Below are positions 5,556 through 9,988 of a DNA stretch of 9,988 nucleotides, in pieces. Source of the DNA: Methanospirillum hungatei. GTDB lineage: Archaea > Halobacteriota > Methanomicrobia > Methanomicrobiales > Methanospirillaceae. Position 1 is the first letter of the stretch; each line of letters begins with the position of its first letter. The translations under genes were made by a program, and so were the position numbers. The stretch covers positions 1 to 9,988 of the forward strand of contig NZ_JAIWNS010000191.1 of NCBI RefSeq assembly GCF_020216685.1, read 5' to 3'. The notes below the pieces were generated by a model, which saw only the letters and a list, made by a program, of their open reading frames with translations, had not been told where the DNA came from and did no database searches.

Positions 5556-6392
5556 ATGGTTTCAGGATTTATTGCGGTATTCAAACGTGATATTCGCCGG
5601 TATGTCAGATTCAAGGATCAGCTCTTCACCTCGATGCTTCATCCCATCCTCTGGCTTGCTCTCTTTGGTCTTGGGATGGCAGGAAATTTTGAACGTATTC
5701 TTGGTGGTGGTTCTGCTCCGGCAGGGATGATCTCCTATGATTACCTGACCTTCATGTGTCCGGGGATGATTGCTGCAACGATTCTCTTTGCAAACCTGTA
5801 CGGTGGATTTTCAGTCCTCTTTGACAAGAACTGGGGAATTCTCCGGGAGATCATGGCAAGTCCGATGCCGAGGCGTGATCTGATCACCGGAATATCCCTT
5901 TCATCAGTTACGAAGTCTCTGATTCAGACCGTTATAATCATCGTATTCGGGATGATCCTCGGAGTCACCTTCTTCTCCGGAGAGAGCATTGGAGGAGTGA
6001 TCATATCCCTGGTCGGCATGGTCCTCTTTGTTGCTGTCTTTTCAGCAGCGGTGCTCTGTGTTTCTCTCTATGTTGCATTCAAAATATCATCACCGGAAGG
6101 ATACCAGGGAGTCACGACAGTACTCTCCATGCCGGTGTTCTTTGCCTCAAATGCCCTCTATCCATCGGCAGGACTTCCTCCCGTTCTGCAGGAGATTGCT
6201 CTCATAAATCCACTGACTCATCTTTCAAACGGGCTCCGGTACTTCTCAATGGGTGATCATTTCAGCGCACTTGGGCTGGAATTCATCTATAATAGCACAG
6301 AGATCCTGGTATCGTTCATCTACCTCCTGGTCTTTGCACTGGTGACGTTCCATTTCGCTCTCCGGGCAGTTGAGCAGTCGGTAATTACCTGA
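5556..6392 (+). CDS. ABC-2 type exporter permease, DrrB-like
   Basis: This encodes a 278-aa integral membrane protein that forms the translocation path with the upstream ATPase. About six hydrophobic segments can be seen: residues about 25-45 (MLHPILWLALFGLGMAG), 62-82 (MCPGMIAATILFANLYGG), 115-137 (LIQTVIIIVFGMILGVTFF), 142-168 (IISLVGMVLFVAVFSAAVLC), 178-196 (VLSMPVFFASNALYPSAG) and 247-270 (LVSFIYLLVFALVTFHFAL). The segment NLYGGFSVLFDKNWGILREI, then MASPMPR, is typical of the ABC-2 family. The motif INPLTHLSNGLRY is also characteristic of DrrB-like permeases. The length is usual. Only 10 nt separate it from the ATPase gene, so the two are one operon and one transporter, probably a dimer of each. 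Confidence 0.92.
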   Translation: MVSGFIAVFKRDIRRYVRFKDQLFTSMLHPILWLALFGLGMAGNFERILGGGSAPAGMISYDYLTFMCPGMIAATILFANLYGGFSVLFDKNWGILREIMASPMPRRDLITGISLSSVTKSLIQTVIIIVFGMILGVTFFSGESIGGVIISLVGMVLFVAVFSAAVLCVSLYVAFKISSPEGYQGVTTVLSMPVFFASNALYPSAGLPPVLQEIALINPLTHLSNGLRYFSMGDHFSALGLEFIYNSTEILVSFIYLLVFALVTFHFALRAVEQSVIT

Positions 6393-6449
6393 ACCCTGCC
6401 TCTTTTCCTTATGAACGGGGCAATTCTGAAAAAATATTCCTCTTCCCTG

Positions 6450-6462
6450 CATATATTATATG
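6450..6462 (+). promoter_or_regulatory. TATA element for the MNT-HEPN gene
   Basis: CATATATTATATG is a good archaeal TATA-like box and a perfect odd palindrome. Its centre lies 57 nt before the ATG at 6513, so transcription would begin near 6480-6485 with a leader of about 30 nt. The flanking sequence 6393-6512 holds no gene. Confidence 0.5.
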
Positions 6463-6512
6463 ACTAACATCTCTCGATTAGTTGTCTGAAATCCAAATAT
6501 TGTGAAAAGAAC

Positions 6513-7223
6513 ATGACACTGATTCATAAGCCGGTTATTCCAGAAGGTCTTCCAATCACGGAGGCACAGATCAGAGATTTCTGTACCCGGTATCATATCT
6601 CTACGTTTTCATTCTTTGGATCAGCCAGCACAGGGACTCTCCGGCCTGACAGTGATATCGACATCATGATCACGTATGAACCGGGGTTTCACCCGGATCT
6701 CGTTACGTACCATGAGATGATCGAAGAAATGGAGAAGATATTTGAGAGAAAGGTGGATATCGCTGATAAAAAGCAGGTCGAGAAAAGTGAAAACTACATC
6801 CGCCGGATTGGGATGCTCAAAAACCTAAAGCCAACCCACCGGCAGATCTCGTATCTTCTTGATATTCTGCTTTATATTCGTAGTATTGAACGGGTGTATG
6901 TGAACAATGAGGAAGAGAATGCTACAGATCCGGTATCAAGAAGACTCTGTCACGATGGATTGGTGTATCAGGTCATCCGGCTTTCACGAATAGCACAGCT
7001 CGTTTCATCGGAGGTGAGAGAAACACTCCCAACCATCCCCTGGGATGAGCTTGATCAGATAGCAGATATGGATCTCCTTGATGAACCGGATAGAGAGTTG
7101 ATACAGGATATCCTCACACGCCTCCGTGAATCGGTCACCGATCTTCAGAGCAGGATTCCTGATGAGGAGACTTTTACCAGGAAGGTTGAGGAGCAGGGAT
7201 ACTGGAGTGGAAATGGAGAATAA
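6513..7223 (+). CDS. MntA-like nucleotidyltransferase fused to a degenerate HepT-like HEPN domain
   Basis: This encodes a 236-aa protein with two parts. Residues 1-100 are a minimal nucleotidyltransferase (MNT) with the catalytic motif GSASTGTLRPDSDID: Gly36-Ser37, ten residues, Asp48-x-Asp50, plus the third acidic residue Asp82 in KVDIADK. All catalytic positions are present. Residues about 105-230 align with HepT-type HEPN proteins (RQISYLLDILLYIRSIERVY, GLVYQVIRLSRIAQLVSSEV, TIPWDEL). MNT and HEPN are normally separate genes of a toxin-antitoxin pair in which MntA adds AMP groups to a tyrosine in the RX4HXY motif of the HEPN ribonuclease. Here the stretch after IPWDEL reads DQIADMDLLDEPDRE, with Ala184, Leu189 and Glu191 where Arg, His and Tyr are expected. 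The HEPN part should therefore be inactive as an RNase. The fusion may be a stand-alone antitoxin-like protein or a domesticated remnant. Confidence 0.85.
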   Translation: MTLIHKPVIPEGLPITEAQIRDFCTRYHISTFSFFGSASTGTLRPDSDIDIMITYEPGFHPDLVTYHEMIEEMEKIFERKVDIADKKQVEKSENYIRRIGMLKNLKPTHRQISYLLDILLYIRSIERVYVNNEEENATDPVSRRLCHDGLVYQVIRLSRIAQLVSSEVRETLPTIPWDELDQIADMDLLDEPDRELIQDILTRLRESVTDLQSRIPDEETFTRKVEEQGYWSGNGE

Positions 7224-7738
7224 GCTGAAATAATTCCCCAGAATTTCCATCTATAGCAATTATATCTTTTTTTGGTGCATAACCATATCGAAAATCTCTC
7301 CGAATTTTATCGACATTCTGAAGGTGGGCTGCTTTTATGTATCCCATCTTTTCCAGTATTCGGATGCTGACATGGTTTTCACCGCAGAGTGTCCTGATCA
7401 CTATATGGACCCCCTTTCTGTCTGCTCAATATGGTCAATGGCGAGCTGACTAATTCTCCTCCCTGTAAAACCGGGTTTTAAGTGGATGCTGAGTTCAGCA
7501 GTCCGTTTATATTCCTGCTTTTTTTAACCGGGTAAGAAAACAGTACCCAGTGACCTCACCTCCTTCGTGAATGAAAAAAGACGAAAGCGGGGTTTATTCA
7601 GAATATCATCTCCTCAAGTTCAGGTATTGGTATCCGTTCACTATGGAAGGTAGCTGTTGTATTGAGGATGTAATGATCGGAGATCTCCTTGACTTTTGGG
7701 AGATCTTCATGGGTTATGGGAGTGAAATGGATAATTCG
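7174..7738 (-). pseudogene. GNAT N-acetyltransferase (phosphinothricin-acetyltransferase-like), multiply frameshifted
   Basis: Fragments in order along the - strand rebuild one GNAT enzyme. Segment 1 (7601-7738) reads ITHEDLPKVKEISDHYILNT, then TATFHSERIPIPELEEMIF, the usual PAT-type N-terminus, and meets TGA at 7598-7600; INPAFVFF follows past that stop. Segment 2 (7507-7569) reads HEGGEVTGYCFLTRLKKAG. Segment 3 (7401-7520) reads YKRTAELSIHLKPGFTGRRI, then SQLAIDHIEQTE. Segment 4 (7174 to about 7416) reads KGVHIVIRTLCGENHVSIRI, then LEKMGY. GNATs transfer an acetyl group from acetyl-CoA to an amine. One in-frame stop and at least three frame changes are present, several at homopolymers (7-T run ending at about 7525, C5T3 run at 7410-7417). 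No start codon is left at the N-terminus. The 3' end overlaps the convergent MNT-HEPN gene by 50 nt. Confidence 0.85.
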
Positions 7739-7767
7739 TTAATAAGAGTGGGATGAATTATGAATGG

Positions 7768-8205
7768 TTATTTCGCTGCAGAGATTATTTTCCGGTAATC
7801 TTCTTCAGGTATCTCCCGCATTGCCTGTCTGAAATGCCCGGACCACATGGTCTTATTCGTCACAAACCCAAGTTCAGGAATTAATGGTTTAATCTCCACC
7901 GGCTCTTTGAATATCTTCACTGGTTTGAGCCTGAACCGGTATGGAAACACCTCTTCTCCCATCTGGGGTGGAGCGGTGAAGAGCGGTTTTCCATCTTCAA
8001 AGAGTTCGGTTACTTTGAACTCTCCCATGATAGCAGAGGGAAGGACAGTATCTCCATGTGTTTCGGACCTGACATACATGAGAATAGTATCACCGGGTTT
8101 CACTCTCGAATGAAGTCCTTTGCTCCGTTTTGGAACACCCCAGATGTTGTGTTTTTTCACAACCTCCCAGTTCTGCCGGTTCCCTGATGCTATCCAGATT
8201 GCCAT
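7768..8205 (-). CDS. EVE-domain protein (PUA/YTH-like modified-base reader fold)
   Basis: This encodes a 145-aa protein that is a single EVE domain. Recognisable parts are the start MAIWIASGNRQNWEVVKKHN, the segment VKPGDTILMYV, and the C-terminal helices around TMWSGHFRQAMREIPEEDY. EVE domains belong to the PUASH group with YTH and ASCH domains; several bind modified bases in DNA or RNA, and they are often found with restriction or defence genes. The ligand here is unknown. I chose the ATG at 8203-8205 since it is where the family's first strand begins; an in-frame ATG at 8239-8241 would lie inside the candidate TATA box and add twelve residues with no family counterpart. The gene is divergent from hsdM, and its 3' end is 30 nt from the decayed GNAT gene on the same strand. 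Confidence 0.87.
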   Translation of the reverse strand: MAIWIASGNRQNWEVVKKHNIWGVPKRSKGLHSRVKPGDTILMYVRSETHGDTVLPSAIMGEFKVTELFEDGKPLFTAPPQMGEEVFPYRFRLKPVKIFKEPVEIKPLIPELGFVTNKTMWSGHFRQAMREIPEEDYRKIISAAK

Positions 8206-8239
8206 AGTATCTATGTAGGCCGCACCAGTATTTGAAAAC

Positions 8240-8245
8240 ATATAT
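8240..8245. promoter_or_regulatory. Central TATA element between the EVE gene and hsdM
   Basis: ATATAT, within ACATATATCG, is palindromic. It lies 37 nt before the hsdM ATG (8279) and 38 nt before the chosen EVE ATG (8205). Either direction would place the transcription start about 12 nt before the start codon, normal for archaea. It could serve both genes, though two overlapping promoters cannot be excluded. Confidence 0.5.
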
Positions 8246-8278
8246 CGTTTGTCACGATTAACCCTCTAATCTCTGAAT

Positions 8279-9877
8279 ATGGCCCGTGGGAAAAAGACAA
8301 AGGAAACAACCGCAGCAAATCTTGGGTTTGAGGCAACCCTCTGGGCAGCGGCTGATAAACTCCGGAACAATATGGATGCGGCTGAGTACAAGCATGTCGT
8401 CCTTGGTCTCATTTTTTTGAAATATCTTTCTGATGCATTTGAAGAGAAACACTCCTCGCTTGAGCAGGCATACTCGGATCCAAAGAGCACCTGGTATATT
8501 GCTGAACCTGAAGTCCGGTACGGGGTGATTGAGGATCCGGATGAGTACAGGTCGGAGAACATCTTCTGGATTCCAAAGGAGGCACGCTGGTCCTATATCC
8601 AGCAGAATGCGAAGCGTCCGGAGATCGGGAAGATCGTCGATGATGCGATGTATGCCATCGAACGAGATAATGCCGTTCTGAAAAACATTCTTCCCAAGGA
8701 GTATGCCCGTCCCGGTCTTGATAAGGAGAAACTGGGAGAACTCATCGATCTCATCGGGACACTGAACCTGAGCGACTCTGAAAACCGGTCAAAGGATATT
8801 ATCGGCAGAGTGTATGAGTATTTCCTCTCCGAGTTTGCGAGTGCGGAAGGGAAGAACGGCGGTCAGTTCTATACGCCCCGGTGTGTTGTTCAGACGCTTG
8901 TTGCGATGATCTCCCCCTTCAAGGGTCGGGTGTATGATCCCTGCTGCGGGTCTGGCGGGATGTTTGTCCAGAGTGAGAGGTTTGTGGAGGCTCACGGTGG
9001 CCGGATTGGTGATATCTCCATCTACGGGCAGGAGTCCAACCCAACGACCTGGAAACTGGCAAAGATGAACCTTGCTATCCGGGGGATCGACCATGATCTC
9101 GGGGCTGAACATGCGGATAGTTTCCGGCGGGATCTGCATCCACATCTGAAAGCGGATTATATCCTTGCCAATCCTCCCTTTAATATGAAAGACTGGGGAG
9201 GGGAGAACCTCAAGGATGACGTCCGGTGGAGATACGGCATCCCCCCGGCCGGGAATGCAAACTATGCCTGGATTCAGCATTTTATCCATCATCTCTCCCC
9301 GTCCGGTATTGCCGGGTTTGTGCTGGCAAACGGGTCGATGTCATCGAATCAGTCAGGTGAAGGGGAGATCAGGAAGAACCTCCTCGAAGCAGACCTTGTG
9401 GACTGTATGGTGGCCCTTCCCGGCCAGCTCTTTTACTCTACCCAGATTCCTGCCTGTCTCTGGTTTGTTGCCAGGAATAGATCGAACGGGAGGTTCAGGG
9501 ACCGGAGAGGTGAAGTGCTCTTCATTGATGCCCGGAAGATGGGGGTCATGCGGGATCGAACTCACCGGGAGCTGACCGACGAGGATATCGACAAGATTGC
9601 CGGGACGTATCATGCCTGGCGTGGTGATGCAGGGGCCGGGGAGTATGAGGATGTACCGGGTTTTTGTGCATCAGCGAGCCTTGAGGAGATCGCAAAGCAT
9701 GGGTATGTGCTGACTCCCGGTCGGTATGTCGGGGCAGAAGATACCGAGGATGATGGAGAGCCCTTTGCTGAGAAGATGGTCCGGCTGACAAAACAGTTAT
9801 CTGAGCAGATTGAGGAAGGTGCCCGGCTCGATGAGGAGATTAGAAAGAACCTGGGGGCTTTAGGGTACACCATATGA
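8279..9877 (+). CDS. hsdM: Type I restriction-modification system methylase subunit HsdM
   Basis: This encodes a 532-aa N6-adenine DNA methyltransferase subunit of a type I restriction-modification complex; it normally works as M2S with a specificity subunit and as R2M2S for cleavage. The N-terminal helical HsdM domain is clear ([35 protein letters not shown]). The catalytic domain has [15 protein letters not shown], the AdoMet-binding motif [11 protein letters not shown] (residues 220-229), and the adenine-methylase motif IV NPPF (298-301). A C-terminal segment with a helical end ([20 protein letters not shown]) probably contacts HsdS. The length is typical and the frame intact. No hsdS or hsdR fits in the window. 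The next gene starts inside the hsdM stop (ATGA overlap) and does not look like hsdS at its beginning. The EVE gene lies divergently upstream. Confidence 0.96.
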   Translation: MARGKKTKETTAANLGFEATLWAAADKLRNNMDAAEYKHVVLGLIFLKYLSDAFEEKHSSLEQAYSDPKSTWYIAEPEVRYGVIEDPDEYRSENIFWIPKEARWSYIQQNAKRPEIGKIVDDAMYAIERDNAVLKNILPKEYARPGLDKEKLGELIDLIGTLNLSDSENRSKDIIGRVYEYFLSEFASAEGKNGGQFYTPRCVVQTLVAMISPFKGRVYDPCCGSGGMFVQSERFVEAHGGRIGDISIYGQESNPTTWKLAKMNLAIRGIDHDLGAEHADSFRRDLHPHLKADYILANPPFNMKDWGGENLKDDVRWRYGIPPAGNANYAWIQHFIHHLSPSGIAGFVLANGSMSSNQSGEGEIRKNLLEADLVDCMVALPGQLFYSTQIPACLWFVARNRSNGRFRDRRGEVLFIDARKMGVMRDRTHRELTDEDIDKIAGTYHAWRGDAGAGEYEDVPGFCASASLEEIAKHGYVLTPGRYVGAEDTEDDGEPFAEKMVRLTKQLSEQIEEGARLDEEIRKNLGALGYTI

Positions 9878-9988
9878 AAAAGAATCCAGTAAAACCAGTA
9901 CCGATTAAGGTCACCGCCCGAAACCGGGAAGGGGGAGTGGATAGGGATACAGAGTACTCTGTTCTTTTACATGAAATCCGTGAGATGA
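9874..9988 (+). CDS. 5' end of a gene coupled to hsdM, product unknown
   Basis: The ATG at 9874-9876 overlaps the hsdM stop (ATGA), and the frame stays open for 38 codons to the window edge. It begins [20 protein letters not shown] and continues toward [12 protein letters not shown]. The overlap shows it belongs to the same operon. The visible part is basic and not recognisable as HsdS or HsdR. The end [12 protein letters not shown] faintly recalls the N-terminus of DUF1016/YhcG-type nuclease-domain proteins that often accompany type I systems, but this is a weak guess from a short fragment. Confidence 0.6.
   Translation, partial: MKKNPVKPVPIKVTARNREGGVDRDTEYSVLLHEIREM

Noticed and set aside
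7571..7756. A 61-residue open frame on the + strand
   Set aside because: The opposite strand encodes the N-terminal part of the GNAT remnant, so this is its antisense.
8789..9292. A 167-residue open frame on the - strand inside hsdM
   Set aside because: It is a shadow of the HsdM catalytic domain, whose motifs are all in the + frame.
1..9988. CRISPR array or insertion sequence
   Set aside because: No regularly spaced direct repeats, no terminal inverted repeats and no transposase-like protein were seen on either strand.

Overview
The window is archaeal and most likely from a methanogen of the order Methanomicrobiales, perhaps Methanospirillum-like; the genus is inferred from overall protein character, not proven. 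The firm archaeal markers are a complete transcription factor E (TFE) gene, TATA-like promoter elements, and a tRNA-Leu gene with no encoded CCA. Base composition looks moderate in the housekeeping part and clearly A+T-richer at about 2800-3850.

Layout. (1) 1-2574 looks like core chromosome: an ATP-grasp ligase gene cut by the left edge, tfe and an HD-domain phosphohydrolase gene form a tightly overlapping + strand operon. It converges, with a 6-nt overlap, on an ACT-domain regulator gene on the - strand. (2) 2715-2799 is tRNA-Leu(GAG). (3) From about 2800 to the right edge the content is accessory. It holds a VapBC toxin-antitoxin pair with a frameshifted toxin, and a PadR regulator with a perfect 18-bp palindrome just before its start. 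A decayed remnant of a UvrA-like gene follows, then a DrrA/DrrB-type ABC exporter pair. Next come a fused MNT-HEPN protein, a heavily decayed GNAT acetyltransferase gene, and an EVE-domain protein divergent from a type I restriction-modification methylase (HsdM). The start of another gene overlaps the hsdM stop and runs off the right edge.

How the parts fit. PadR probably represses itself and the exporter behind it. The UvrA-like remnant between PadR and the exporter suggests the locus once had a padR-uvrA-like-drrA-drrB layout resembling daunorubicin-resistance loci (DrrA/DrrB exporter plus the UvrA-like DrrC). The EVE gene and hsdM appear to share one central TATA element lying almost equally far from both start codons.

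Main theme of the hunt. The accessory half carries several degenerate genes within about 5 kb: vapC, the uvrA-like remnant and the GNAT gene. In addition the HEPN half of the MNT-HEPN fusion has lost the RX4HXY motif expected of active HepT-type toxins. No clearly new system is demonstrated. The most unusual items are the MNT-HEPN fusion lacking the toxin motif, the UvrA fossil, and the EVE/hsdM divergent pair.
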